The notes under the pieces were generated by a model. It did no database searches. It had not been told where the DNA came from and saw nothing but the letters and a program-made list of their open reading frames with translations. From the IMG/VR virus record IMGVR_UViG_3300034101_004963, positions 1 to 32,178 of that record: DNA of 32,178 bases; one strand, 5' to 3'. Made by a program: the position numbers and the translations under genes. Below are positions 1-7,638 of this stretch, piece by piece; positions within the stretch are counted from its first letter, which is position 1; every line of letters begins with the position of its first letter. Source of the stretch: a virus.

Positions 1-72
1 GAAAAAAACCCCCGAATGTGAAAGCACGCCGGTCTAGGCCGCAGGGGGGTCCAGAGATCGGACCACCCCCCC

Positions 73-498
73 CTATCGCCTGTGCCGCGCCTCTTGCCGC
101 TGCTTTTCGCTGTCGTGACAGGTCTTGCACAGGCACCACAGGTTGCCGTCGTCCCAGAACAGCACTTCGTCGCCCCGGTGCGGCACCCGATGGTCCGCCA
201 CCAGCTTTGACGTGTCCGCTTCCAGCCGCCTGCACATCCCGCAGGTGAACAGGTCCCGCACAAGCACCGACCAGCGCTTCCGCTGCCAGCGCGCGGTCTT
301 GTACCACCGCCGCCATGCCAGCCCCGCATCCCTGTCACGCGATGCCTCGGCTGCACTCTTCGGTTCCAGGAACCCGATCCTTGGCGGCAAGCGGGTCAGC
401 ACGGGGGCCAGATGCTTCAGCCTTGCCACCCGCGCCTCCCGGTCACACCCGCCAATCACCCAAGCGAAACGCCCGCGCGGCAGGACCGGCGGGCGCAA
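73..498 (-). CDS. HNH endonuclease (terminase-associated)
   Basis: A 141-residue HNH nuclease. The C-terminal half carries a CxxC pair (CGMC), then a VADH segment supplying the catalytic His, an Asn (DDGN) and a second CxxC followed by His (CKTCH). This is the zinc-stabilised beta-beta-alpha-metal fold of phage HNH enzymes. In HK97-like phages a small HNH protein is encoded just before the terminase genes and assists DNA packaging or cos cleavage; this gene is last on the minus strand before the window edge, which fits. The longest frame starts with TTG at 498; a GTG twelve codons further in is an alternative, so the start is uncertain. A promoter-like sequence lies directly upstream (517-545). 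Confidence 0.85.
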   Translation of the reverse strand: MRPPVLPRGRFAWVIGGCDREARVARLKHLAPVLTRLPPRIGFLEPKSAAEASRDRDAGLAWRRWYKTARWQRKRWSVLVRDLFTCGMCRRLEADTSKLVADHRVPHRGDEVLFWDDGNLWCLCKTCHDSEKQRQEARHRR

Positions 499-516
499 CT
501 GTGGATAATGACAAGA

Positions 517-545
517 GTCATGCGCACAGACTGACTTTATGTCAA
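517..545 (-). promoter_or_regulatory. Candidate promoter with operator-like palindrome upstream of HNH
   Basis: On the minus strand a perfect TTGACA (545-540) is followed after 17 bases by CATGAC (522-517), which matches -10 consensus only partly. An inverted repeat, ATGAC-N4-GTCAT (508-521), overlaps the -10 and the expected start. It sits 20-45 bases before the HNH start, where a promoter for packaging/head genes would be expected. The promoter is predicted from sequence only. Confidence 0.4.
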
Positions 546-549
546 TCCC

Positions 550-1290
550 CTATCTTGCGCCCCCATGCAGATCATACCCCTGCATCCGGTCAAGCGCCCC
601 ACAAAGGGCGGTCCGAACCCCCGCAAGATACTCCACCTTGACCGACCAGCCATGCGCCTGCAGCACCCCGCCCGGCGTCATCCCGGCCAGACAGACCATA
701 TCCACGACAGACCTGTCGCTGATCCCCACCCGGCTGCCCCGCTGTGACGGCCGCACGCGCCGCAGCACCAGCGCCTGCCCCGGCCCGATCCGCCCGTGCA
801 GCCGGTCCAGCTCACGCCCCACCGCCAGATAGGCATCCATGAAATCGCCACCCGAACCGCCTTCCCGCCCCGCTTCCAGCGAGGCACAGCGCACGCCCCC
901 CGCCGCATGCCGTTCGGTCAGCCCGCGATAGGACCGCGCCATGTACACCTGCCCCGGCGTGAACGGGGCCACAAACCCCGCCGCATCGCCATGCCGCCGC
1001 CGCGCCTGAGCGATCATCAGATCGAACACATCCGCCTGTTCCAGCCGCTTGCCCAGCACCCGCTTGGTCAGCCCGTTCACCACCTCACGGTCGGTTTCAA
1101 TCCGCATCGCACCGCGCGCCGGGGCCACCGGCACCGGCCCCACATCAGCGGGCGGCGTGGCACGGGCCAGCACCGCCGCCACCGCCTCGGCCTCGATCCC
1201 CTTGCGGAACACCGCCGCTGAAGGCCCGGCGGGTTTCCCCGCCAGAGCCATCATCGCATCGATCCGGTCCTGCGGCCCCAGTTTCACCAT
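550..1290 (-). CDS. Conserved phage protein of unknown function, possible late regulator
   Basis: A 246-residue protein I do not recognise by function. The first 60 residues are Ala/Pro-rich. The middle is basic, and the C-terminal 60 residues (around ISDRSVVDMVCLAG and HGW) look like a helical, HTH-like segment. I recall similar proteins between the replication genes and HNH/terminase in Rhodobacteraceae phages; that recollection is family knowledge, not a search result. The position, last in the replication operon and immediately before the late module, is where phages often encode a late-gene activator or antiterminator, so such a role is possible but unproven. The ATG at 1290 follows a purine-rich GCAGGTGCAGG stretch. 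Confidence 0.7.
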   Translation of the reverse strand: MVKLGPQDRIDAMMALAGKPAGPSAAVFRKGIEAEAVAAVLARATPPADVGPVPVAPARGAMRIETDREVVNGLTKRVLGKRLEQADVFDLMIAQARRRHGDAAGFVAPFTPGQVYMARSYRGLTERHAAGGVRCASLEAGREGGSGGDFMDAYLAVGRELDRLHGRIGPGQALVLRRVRPSQRGSRVGISDRSVVDMVCLAGMTPGGVLQAHGWSVKVEYLAGVRTALCGALDRMQGYDLHGGAR

Positions 1291-1625
1291 CCTGCACCTG
1301 CCCGCCTTCTATATTTTGTGGAACCTTCCCGTTTCTTATCTATCCCTTGCTTTTCGCTGTTTTTTTTTGGGGAGGATAGGGAGGATCGACAGAAAGAATG
1401 GGAGGATGAAGTATGGAACATTCCGCAGATAAACCCGAACCATACCAACAGGTTGCAGCAAAACGCGGGAGGGTGGGGATAATAGGGACCATAATTGCAA
1501 CGCTCGCGCATGACCCCCCTTTTCCTGTTTCCGGCCCCCACACCCCTCGCGCGCATACGCAAGGGTGTCAAAATTCATCCCCATGCTCCCCATGCTCCCG
1601 AAAACCGGCACAAGCCTTTGATCCG
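1291..1625. other. Largest early-region gap: candidate replication origin
   Basis: 335 bases without a convincing gene and visibly richer in A/T than the flanking genes. It holds a run of eight or more T at about 1360-1368, three copies of GGGAGGAT on the plus strand (1370-1377, 1379-1386, 1400-1407), a near copy (1467-1474), and a tandem GGGGAGCAT-like repeat near 1582-1600 on the minus strand. A TTGACA on the minus strand (1571-1566) lies beside a half copy of the switch operator (ATACGCA, 1555-1561). Short hydrophobic frames across it look non-coding. It lies directly downstream of the primase-helicase genes, a common place for a phage origin. The origin role is inferred. Confidence 0.45.
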
Positions 1626-1697
1626 TCAAGACGTCCCCCCGCACCCCTGATCGCCGCCATCCTCCCGCCCCGCACCGTCCATCGTCCCTATCCTCCC
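1370..1697. repeat. GGGAGGAT iteron-like octamers in both orientations
   Basis: Five exact copies of the octamer GGGAGGAT: plus strand at 1370-1377, 1379-1386 and 1400-1407; minus strand (read as ATCCTCCC on plus) at 1659-1666 and 1690-1697. One single-mismatch copy is at 1467-1474. The two arrays face each other across an AT-richer centre. The last two copies lie inside the 3' end of the neighbouring gene. Confidence 0.5.
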
Positions 1698-1979
1698 GAA
1701 AGGCAGGTCCATCTGGGGTGCGGGGTCACCGGCCTGCGGGCGCAGCGTGGCCCGGAAATGCGCCCGCACGATCCGCTGCATCACCAGAATCTGCCGCGCC
1801 GACGGCTGAAACCGCCCACTCCGCGCCCGCTTGACCATCGACGCGCAGAACGTCCGGTCCCAAGGCAACAACGCCGCAGACTGCACAATCACCGGCATCC
1901 AGCCCAGCAGCCGGTCCACCTCACCGGGAGGGGTGGCCGCCTCGATACCGGAACACAGGGACAGATAGCGCAGGCTCAC
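1626..1979 (-). CDS. Small phage protein with a Dcm-like N-terminal scar
   Basis: 117 residues, starting at GTG 1979 in a GTGA overlap with the helicase stop. The first ~15 residues (SLRYLSLCSGIEAAT) are the hallmark opening and motif I of C5-cytosine (Dcm-type) DNA methylases. After residue 15 the sequence changes to a short helical protein (WDRTFCASMVKRARSG, then PSARQILVMQRIV) of a kind often found beside D5 helicases in alphaproteobacterial phages. No catalytic PC motif or target-recognition region is present, so it cannot be a methylase. It looks like a recombination joint that kept a methylase start in frame. A second GTG a few codons past the joint could be the ancestral start. Function unknown. 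Confidence 0.65.
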   Translation of the reverse strand: MSLRYLSLCSGIEAATPPGEVDRLLGWMPVIVQSAALLPWDRTFCASMVKRARSGRFQPSARQILVMQRIVRAHFRATLRPQAGDPAPQMDLPFGRIGTMDGAGREDGGDQGCGGTS

Positions 1980-3754
1980 TCCCCGCCCTCCATCCGCCCG
2001 CGCAGCACCCGGCCCTGGGCATCGCGCGGCAGGTCTTTCCAGCGCTGGCCGAACACCGCGTTGAACTGAATCCCGTCGTAGAAATGGGTCGAAGACTTGC
2101 GCGCCGTAAACCGTTGCCCGGTCACCGGGCTTTTCCACCGGTCCGCCTTTTCCTTCAGCTTCATGCCCACTGTCTTCGGCTTCCACTCTCCAAAGCCCCG
2201 GTCGGAATTCCAGAAATTGAACGCCTCGCCCAATTCCCGCGCGCCGATGCTGTCGCGGTGATCCCCGGTGATGACACAGCACTGCTCCAGGAAGGTGCCC
2301 ACAGGATCGCTTTCCTCGCGAAATTCCTTGGTGGCATCGCTGACCAGCCCCGGCACGGCCAGCCCGCCCTCCAGGTAATCCAGCAGCCCGTCGCGCAGCC
2401 GGTTCAGAATGCCGCTGCGTTCTTTCTGGAACAGATACTCGCCAAGGTCCTTGTCGCGCCGCCCTTCCGGGATCTGCACATCCCACGGCACCAGCAGCAG
2501 CCGCCGCCAGATCCCGTCATCGGTGCCCCGTACCACCGGCTTGTGGTTGCCGCTGATCGTCAGCTTGAAATAGGGGTTCATCTCGACGAAATCGCTGTTC
2601 AGGGCGCGCACCATGATTGGCTCGCCCCCCGTCAATTCCTTGATCAGCTCTTCCTGCAGCGGCTCGCCCTCGCGCGGTTCCGATGCCCGCACGAACCGCG
2701 CCCCGATCAGCAGCATCAGGTCGGGCGTGGCATCACCGCCGCCGCGCCGGTCCACCCCGGTCAGCGACTTGATCTTGGCCGAGGCCGCATAGTTGTCCAG
2801 CATCCGCGCCACCAGATCGGCCAGCACCGATTTGCCGTTCGCCCCGGCCCCGTACCAGAAGGCCAGCATCTGCACCGGCGTGGCGGTCATCGACAGGCCC
2901 AGCCAGCGCAGAATGAAGGCCCGCATCTCCGGGTCCGGCTGCACCTCTTCGAAAAAGGCGTCAAAGCGCGGGCAGGTGGCAGCGGGGTCATAGACCACCG
3001 GCATCATCTTGGTCATCAGCTGCGCCCGGTCATGCGGCAGCAGCTGCACATCCGCCGTCCGGCTGAACCCCTGATCCGGCCCGCCCGACACCGAAAACCG
3101 CAGCACCCCGGATTCGGTGTTGATATCCATTTCCGCCGCATCCAGGCTGTCCAGATCATGCGCCAGCGCAATCCCGCCTTCGGTCAGCAGCGCGTCGATC
3201 TTGCCGGTGTTGCCGGTGCTTTTGGCAAAGCGGCGATGGTCCGCCCGCTGCGCCCCCAGCCGCTTTTCAAACTCTCCAATGGCCGTCATCTGGCGGCGCA
3301 GATCGGCCACCTTCGCCTCAGATTCCGGATCATCCCCTGCGGCTTCAATCGCCTTGATCTGGTCGGCCAGGTCACGCTTGCGCGCGATCTGGGCCATCAT
3401 CCAGTCTTCCAGCACCAGGAATTCCGTTTCGGTTTCCATCCGGCCCGAAACCTGCTGCGCCAGCCGCCGCGTGGCGATCCGGTCCGGGTCCTTCTGCCAG
3501 ACCTTGCCGGTCCAAGTGAACCAGCCCAGGCGCGGCACCCACATCACCTGATCGCCGAAATAGGTCACGAACCGCTGGCCATTGCCAAAGTCATTAAGCG
3601 GAAACCCCGCCGCCACCCGTTCCGGCGGCTCTGCCGCCCCGCCCCCCGGCGGCGGTGCCGCGCCGCCCGGCGCGGGCCCCATGCCGGCCGGCAGATCAAT
3701 ATCCTCGGGCGCGGCCATCACCGCGCGCACCCGCGCAAGGCTGGGGTCAGTCAT
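1976..3754 (-). CDS. D5-type primase-helicase (SF3 ATPase)
   Basis: A 592-residue replicative helicase. After a Pro/Gly/Ala-rich N-terminal 50 residues comes a D5_N-like region (~55-270), then the SF3/D5 ATPase with Walker A GAGANGKS (residues 302-309). An acidic stretch (360-380), a sensor-like Asn in TISGNH (~403) and a basic RR (417-418) in GIWRRLLLVPW follow, as usual for phage/plasmid primase C-terminal domains. The C-terminal ~100 residues may bind DNA. The ATG at 3754 overlaps the primase stop by eight bases, and a small gene follows in a GTGA overlap, so the set is translationally coupled. It presumably unwinds phage DNA together with the upstream primase. A start six codons earlier is possible but less well placed. 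Confidence 0.9.
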   Translation of the reverse strand: MTDPSLARVRAVMAAPEDIDLPAGMGPAPGGAAPPPGGGAAEPPERVAAGFPLNDFGNGQRFVTYFGDQVMWVPRLGWFTWTGKVWQKDPDRIATRRLAQQVSGRMETETEFLVLEDWMMAQIARKRDLADQIKAIEAAGDDPESEAKVADLRRQMTAIGEFEKRLGAQRADHRRFAKSTGNTGKIDALLTEGGIALAHDLDSLDAAEMDINTESGVLRFSVSGGPDQGFSRTADVQLLPHDRAQLMTKMMPVVYDPAATCPRFDAFFEEVQPDPEMRAFILRWLGLSMTATPVQMLAFWYGAGANGKSVLADLVARMLDNYAASAKIKSLTGVDRRGGGDATPDLMLLIGARFVRASEPREGEPLQEELIKELTGGEPIMVRALNSDFVEMNPYFKLTISGNHKPVVRGTDDGIWRRLLLVPWDVQIPEGRRDKDLGEYLFQKERSGILNRLRDGLLDYLEGGLAVPGLVSDATKEFREESDPVGTFLEQCCVITGDHRDSIGARELGEAFNFWNSDRGFGEWKPKTVGMKLKEKADRWKSPVTGQRFTARKSSTHFYDGIQFNAVFGQRWKDLPRDAQGRVLRGRMEGGE

Positions 3755-4889
3755 CCTGCACCCCCGGCGCATCCGCCCCCATCAGCACATCGTTCAGGTC
3801 CACCCCGGCCCCGGCATGCACGATCTGCGCCCGCAACCCGGGCCGCAGCAGCATCGCGCGGCGCAGCCCCGCCACCAGCTTGGCCCGCGTCAGCTTCGGG
3901 TCACTGTCGCCATCCTGCACATAGATCAGCCGCTCTACCCAAGGCGGCGGCACAAAGGCCTCCGCATCGCCCAGATCGGGAATCCCGTCAAACCTCTGGC
4001 CCTTCCCCAGCTGGCGCTGGCCGGCCATATTGCCCAGATCGACCCCGGCCCAGTAACTCGCCCCCGCCACCGCCCCTGCAACACAGGCCGACAGCGTGGT
4101 TTCAATCCCCTCGCCCATCACCAGCACCGGTCCATCGCCCCGCGACAGCCGGATCGCCCCGCCCTTTTTCGCGCCCAGCACCTTTTTCGCCTGCAGCCCT
4201 TCGCCCGTGAAGGGGTCGGTGATCACCGCCTTGCCCTTGGGCTGATCCAGATCAAGCCAGGTGCGGTGCACGGCGCAAAACCGGTTGTCGGCCCCCTGAA
4301 TCGCCGCCAGCATCGCCGGGCCGCAATGCACCTCCCGCCAGACGCCGCCGCCGTCGCTGACCATGTACGGCAGCGCCGGATGAAACCGCAGCGCGGGCGC
4401 AAGCCGGGGATACAGCCCCGGCTCGATCCCCCGCCGCGTCAGATAGTCCCGCACCGCCGTGCCTTCCGCCGCCATCCCGGCGTTCCACACCCGCCGCGCA
4501 TCGGCCACGGCCCGCGCCCGGTACTGCGCCGCCTCATCCGCCCGCGCCTGCCGGTTGGCCTCTGCCGCCTGGTCCCGCTGCGCCCGTTCTGCGGCGCTGA
4601 TCTCCTGCCGGGGGCCGCAGAGCCAGTCCAGCGCCTCGGGAAAGCTGATCTGCCGCACATGCATGACCAGCGCGATCCCATCGCCCTTCGCCCCGCATTT
4701 GCGGCAGCCGAACACGCCCTTGCGCGGGTTGATCCCGAACCGGTCATCCCCGCCGCACTGCGGACAGGGTCCGACCCGTTCCACCCCGGCCCGCCGCAAC
4801 CCTTCGATGCACAAAAGCTCCGCCACCTCCGCAATCGGCTTGGCCAGCGCCTCGGCGCGGCGGGGATCATCGGGCCAGGCCATGGTCAA
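3747..4889 (-). CDS. Zinc-finger Toprim DNA primase
   Basis: A 380-residue primase. A CHC2-like zinc ribbon comes first (C42, C45, C62, C65 in CPQCGG and CRKCGAKGD), then an Ala/Arg-rich linker (100-140) and a Toprim domain with LVMGEGIETTLS (257-267) supplying the catalytic Glu and VQDGDSD (324-330) supplying the acidic pair. The C-terminal DLNDVL motif is typical of Toprim primases next to D5 helicases. The start at 4889 forms an ATGA overlap with the preceding gene. It probably makes primers for phage replication with the adjacent D5 helicase. Confidence 0.92.
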   Translation of the reverse strand: MTMAWPDDPRRAEALAKPIAEVAELLCIEGLRRAGVERVGPCPQCGGDDRFGINPRKGVFGCRKCGAKGDGIALVMHVRQISFPEALDWLCGPRQEISAAERAQRDQAAEANRQARADEAAQYRARAVADARRVWNAGMAAEGTAVRDYLTRRGIEPGLYPRLAPALRFHPALPYMVSDGGGVWREVHCGPAMLAAIQGADNRFCAVHRTWLDLDQPKGKAVITDPFTGEGLQAKKVLGAKKGGAIRLSRGDGPVLVMGEGIETTLSACVAGAVAGASYWAGVDLGNMAGQRQLGKGQRFDGIPDLGDAEAFVPPPWVERLIYVQDGDSDPKLTRAKLVAGLRRAMLLRPGLRAQIVHAGAGVDLNDVLMGADAPGVQDD

Positions 4890-5944
4890 TCCGCCGTCGC
4901 CCGCGCCCGCAGCACGGCCCCCACCCGGTCCTGCGCCACAATCCCCGGCTCCGGCACCAGTTGGCGAAACCGCGTCTTCAGCGCGTCAAAATCGATGCCC
5001 AGGTCGGTGGAAATCCAGCCCAGCTTGTGCCCCTTGGCCAGCCCTTCCAGCAGCGCCAGATCGACCTGCGGCGTGAACGGGGCCGCGTTGCCCAGCCGGT
5101 TCAGCCGGTCTTCAATCTCGCGCCGCCACACCGGCACGCCCGGATCGAACGGCGGCGCAGGCGGCACAACGGCCTCGGGCACCGCCCTGACCGGCTGCGG
5201 CGCGGCAACCGCTTCCGCCGCCATCGGCGCGCGCGGCGGCGCATCTGCCGGTCGCGCCAACTGCCGAATTTCACGCTCGCGAGTCAGAATCCGGTCCTTC
5301 AGAACCGAAGACGTCCGGTTGCTGATCGTACCGGCACTGCGCCCCAGATGTGCCGCCGCCGCTTCCATCATCGCGCCATAGCGCTTGGCCCGGCTGACCC
5401 GGTTCTGCGCCACCGCCGCGACCAGCCAATCGTCATCCGCTGCAGTCCAGGGTCGCTGCCCGACCGCACCCGGCGCTGCCGCATCGGTCTGCCCCTGCGC
5501 CCGCACCTTGTCCCTTGAATACTTCTGCCCGTTCAGATACAGCGCCACCGATTGAACGCTGCGGTTCAGATCGCGGGCAATCTCGGCGGCGCTGCGCCCC
5601 GACAACTGGTCCATGAACGCCTTTTCCGCAACGCTGAAAGGCCCGGTCACCTTCCCGGCTGTCGCTGTCTCGGGTGCCGGGGGCGGCACCACCACCGCAG
5701 CGGGCCGCAGCGGATCATACCCGGCAGCGGGCGCACCCACCGGCGTGATCGCAACCCCCTTCCCCGGCAACACCACCTGCAGCGTGATCCTCAGCTCTGC
5801 CTCGGCGCTGACCTTAACCAGCGCCCCGTTCTGCGAAAGATCAAGCACCAGCTGATTCAGCTTGCGCAGCACATGCTCACGCAGGGCAATGGCGCGGGCC
5901 TGTTCCTGCGCGTTCACCAGCAAATCGTCGATGACATTGCTCAT
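4886..5944 (-). CDS. Protein with three HTH/SANT-like segments, possible replication initiator
   Basis: A 352-residue protein. It has an N-terminal helical part (1-60), a Pro-rich linker, and three separate helix-turn-helix-like segments: residues ~103-140 (SAAEIARDLNRSVQSVALYL), ~165-215 (RPWTAADDDWL to HLGRSAGTISNR, SANT/Myb-like), and ~290-330 (FTPQVDLALLEGL to FDALKTRF). Low-complexity Pro/Ala linkers separate them. This suggests a multivalent DNA-binding protein. It sits immediately before primase and helicase and is coupled by ATGA overlaps, so origin recognition is a reasonable guess; a transcription regulator is the alternative. I do not recognise a named family for the whole protein. 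Confidence 0.75.
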   Translation of the reverse strand: MSNVIDDLLVNAQEQARAIALREHVLRKLNQLVLDLSQNGALVKVSAEAELRITLQVVLPGKGVAITPVGAPAAGYDPLRPAAVVVPPPAPETATAGKVTGPFSVAEKAFMDQLSGRSAAEIARDLNRSVQSVALYLNGQKYSRDKVRAQGQTDAAAPGAVGQRPWTAADDDWLVAAVAQNRVSRAKRYGAMMEAAAAHLGRSAGTISNRTSSVLKDRILTREREIRQLARPADAPPRAPMAAEAVAAPQPVRAVPEAVVPPAPPFDPGVPVWRREIEDRLNRLGNAAPFTPQVDLALLEGLAKGHKLGWISTDLGIDFDALKTRFRQLVPEPGIVAQDRVGAVLRARATAD

Positions 5945-6156
5945 TCCAGCCCCCGCAGATGATCCGCCAGCGCCTGCAGCTGCTGCGCCGTGTCAGGCCC
6001 GACAAAGAGATTGGCCAGCAACAAATCCCCGGCCGGAAACCCGTCGATGCCCAGATGCAGCTGCACCGCGCCCGCAACCTCGACCACCGACACCTGATGC
6101 GTGCCCAGCGGAAACACCCCGCGCGGGGTCACCCGGATCGTGTGCGCCCGCATCAT
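5941..6156 (-). CDS. Small hypothetical protein
   Basis: 71 residues starting at ATG 6156 within an ATGATG that overlaps the previous stop; the gene ends in an ATGA overlap with the next. A longer version from 6189 would overlap the upstream gene by 37 bases and is less likely. The sequence (beta-rich start, then TAQQLQALADHLRGLE helix) matches no function I know. The double overlap indicates a real operon gene. Confidence 0.65.
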   Translation of the reverse strand: MMRAHTIRVTPRGVFPLGTHQVSVVEVAGAVQLHLGIDGFPAGDLLLANLFVGPDTAQQLQALADHLRGLE

Positions 6157-6398
6157 GCCCGCCGCCTGTGCTGCGTCGGCACATCCCACCAGCGCGCCGG
6201 CATCCCGCCGTCCCGGTTTTCCGGGCGCTTCGCCACGTCCTCAACCTCGTTGCTGGCGGCATTTATCCGATAACGCAGGCCCAGAATGGCCGATCTTGTG
6301 CAGCGCATCCGCACCGCCACCACGGCGGCAGACAGGCCCTGCCGTTCGGTCAGGTCCAGAATTTCCAGCACCTCGCGGTCGGTCCATTCCCGGCTCAT
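6153..6398 (-). CDS. GcrA-like DNA-binding protein
   Basis: 81 residues. The N-terminal 45 (EWTDREVLEIL, then LSAAVVAVRM, then RSAILGLRYRI) match the pattern of the GcrA N-terminal HTH: W-T-x-E/D, a short helix, 'GLSA..IA', and 'R.A.IG...R'. GcrA is the alphaproteobacterial cell-cycle activator that uses methylated GANTC promoters, and phage mini-versions are common. The C-terminal 35 residues lack the GcrA sigma-70-contact region, so this is only the DNA-binding half. It could redirect host cell-cycle promoters or compete with GcrA. Coupled by ATGA overlaps on both sides. Confidence 0.65.
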   Translation of the reverse strand: MSREWTDREVLEILDLTERQGLSAAVVAVRMRCTRSAILGLRYRINAASNEVEDVAKRPENRDGGMPARWWDVPTQHRRRA

Positions 6399-6694
6399 GC
6401 GGGCATCCTCAGCGTCTCCGCCACCCGCCCGGTCAGCGCCGCACTCAGATCGGCCCGCAGGATCCCGGCCAGCACGCGGCCGGCATCGGTCACGGCGCGC
6501 GTCCGGTCCCCCGGCGTTGTCGCGGCCAGCATCTGCTGCGCCGCACCCGTAAGCCGCGCCGCCTTGCCCTGCAGCGGCACCTTCGGCAGCGCCTCTTCAA
6601 CCAGCGCCAGCAGGGTGGCGCGCTCTTCCGGGTACTGCCAGTCGATCACCAGCAGCGTCATCGCCCGGATCACAATCCGCTCCTCGGCCGTCAT
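6395..6694 (-). CDS. Hypothetical helical protein
   Basis: 99 residues from ATG 6694 (TGATG overlap with the preceding gene); two GTG codons lie just upstream at 6700 and 6697. Predominantly helical and Ala/Leu-rich, with no recognisable motif. It sits between an HD phosphohydrolase gene and a GcrA-like gene in the early-left operon. Function unknown. Confidence 0.65.
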   Translation of the reverse strand: MTAEERIVIRAMTLLVIDWQYPEERATLLALVEEALPKVPLQGKAARLTGAAQQMLAATTPGDRTRAVTDAGRVLAGILRADLSAALTGRVAETLRMPA

Positions 6695-7203
6695 CACCAC
6701 GCCCCCCGGTCAAGATCATCCAGAAACACCAGCACCGTTTCGCCCACCACCGGGCCGAACGACCACGCCCGCTCCAGACAGGCCTTGCGCGCGTCCGGCC
6801 AGCCGTCCCGGTTCGCCTGACCCGGCGCATGGCCGCGCATGAAGGCCCAGGCTTCCAGCCCGTCGATCAGCTTCACCCAGCGCAGATCCTCACGCGAAAG
6901 ATCGTCCAGCACCGGCCAGCCCATCGCTTGGGCGGCAAACTCCAGTTCCGCCTCGCCATGGGCGGCGGCAATTTCGGGCTGGGCCTGCTTGAACGGCGCA
7001 GGCAGATCGCCCGCCCAGCGTTCGCCCAGATCGTGATGCGCCACCGCCCAGATCAGCGCCACCGAGGGATCGGGATGCAGCGCCAGCAGCAGCTGCACAC
7101 AGCGCCCCTGATGATCGGCCGTGGTCTGCCCCAGCCGCGCCATCCCCGGGTTGGCGTGATACCGCTGCACCCCGCCCGCCATGTAAACCTGCGCAAGGCT
7201 CAT
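6694..7203 (-). CDS. HD-domain phosphohydrolase, YfbR-like
   Basis: 169 residues with HD-superfamily metal ligands in order: H31 (TTADHQGR), H57-D58 (AVAHHDLGERWAGDLP) and D114 (KLIDGLEAW). The spacing and the 'GDLPAPFK' segment resemble 5'-deoxynucleotidases of the YfbR type, which hydrolyse dNMPs. A phage copy could adjust the dNTP pool during replication, consistent with its place upstream of primase and helicase. Substrate specificity cannot be read from the sequence. It overlaps its neighbours by 1-4 bases. Confidence 0.75.
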   Translation of the reverse strand: MSLAQVYMAGGVQRYHANPGMARLGQTTADHQGRCVQLLLALHPDPSVALIWAVAHHDLGERWAGDLPAPFKQAQPEIAAAHGEAELEFAAQAMGWPVLDDLSREDLRWVKLIDGLEAWAFMRGHAPGQANRDGWPDARKACLERAWSFGPVVGETVLVFLDDLDRGAW

Positions 7204-7550
7204 GCCGCCACCTTCTCGGGCAGCGCCCAGCCAGACCCCCAGACGGTCCGGATCGCGTCGCGGCCCAGCTTCGCCCGCAGTTTCATGATGTAGATGTCCA
7301 CGATCCTGTCCCTCACCTCGCTGTCATGCCCCCAGACGGTCAGAAACAGCGGCTCCCGCCCCAGCGCGCGCGGCGAGGCGCGGTTCAGCGCATCCAGAAC
7401 CTCCGCCTCTCTCGACGTCAGCCCGTAGCGCTGCTGCAGCGCCAGCACCGCCGCCACATTCGCCCCGGTCAGATCATCGATCAGGTCCAGCGCCGCCCCC
7501 AGCCGTTCCTGCGGCGGCAGCGCCAGAATGGCGTCGCGCAGCGCCGTCAT
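7200..7550 (-). CDS. OmpR/PhoB-type winged-helix regulator without receiver domain
   Basis: 116 residues from ATG 7550. After ~40 helical residues comes a winged-helix transcription regulator fold: LTSREAEVLDAL (helix 1), a recognition-helix region RDRIVDIYIMKLRAKLG, then the C-terminal hairpin IRTVWGSGWAL. This is the Trans_reg_C pattern of two-component regulators, but the phosphoreceiver is absent, so it should act constitutively or be controlled by expression. It is the first gene after a strong terminator, so its expression may depend on read-through. It may regulate phage early or late promoters. Confidence 0.75.
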   Translation of the reverse strand: MTALRDAILALPPQERLGAALDLIDDLTGANVAAVLALQQRYGLTSREAEVLDALNRASPRALGREPLFLTVWGHDSEVRDRIVDIYIMKLRAKLGRDAIRTVWGSGWALPEKVAA

Positions 7551-7565
7551 GCCCGGCCCCCCGCG

Positions 7566-7602
7566 AAAAAAGCCCTGCCGCCGGACACAGCGGCAGCAGG
7601 GC
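7566..7602 (-). terminator. Rho-independent terminator/attenuator inside the early-left operon
   Basis: On the minus strand a 12-bp stem (7591-7602 with 7572-7583, one mismatch) and a 7-base loop are followed by six T (7571-7566). It lies between the gene ending at 7639 and the gene starting at 7550, all same-strand, so it splits the operon. Read-through by antitermination would be needed for full replication-gene expression. Confidence 0.75.
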
Positions 7603-7638
7603 AGGTGGCCCGCCACAGGGAAGGAAGGCGGGGGCAAA

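Noticed and set aside
1413-2069. Plus-strand frame starting after GGGAGGAT, seemingly with a ribosome-binding site
   Set aside because: The octamer is part of a repeat array; the protein turns into His/Arg/Pro-rich low complexity and opposes real minus-strand genes.
2084-4210. Long plus-strand frames opposite the helicase and primase (708 and 599 codons)
   Set aside because: They are His/Pro/Arg-rich shadows caused by high GC; the minus-strand genes have clear domains, overlaps and motifs.
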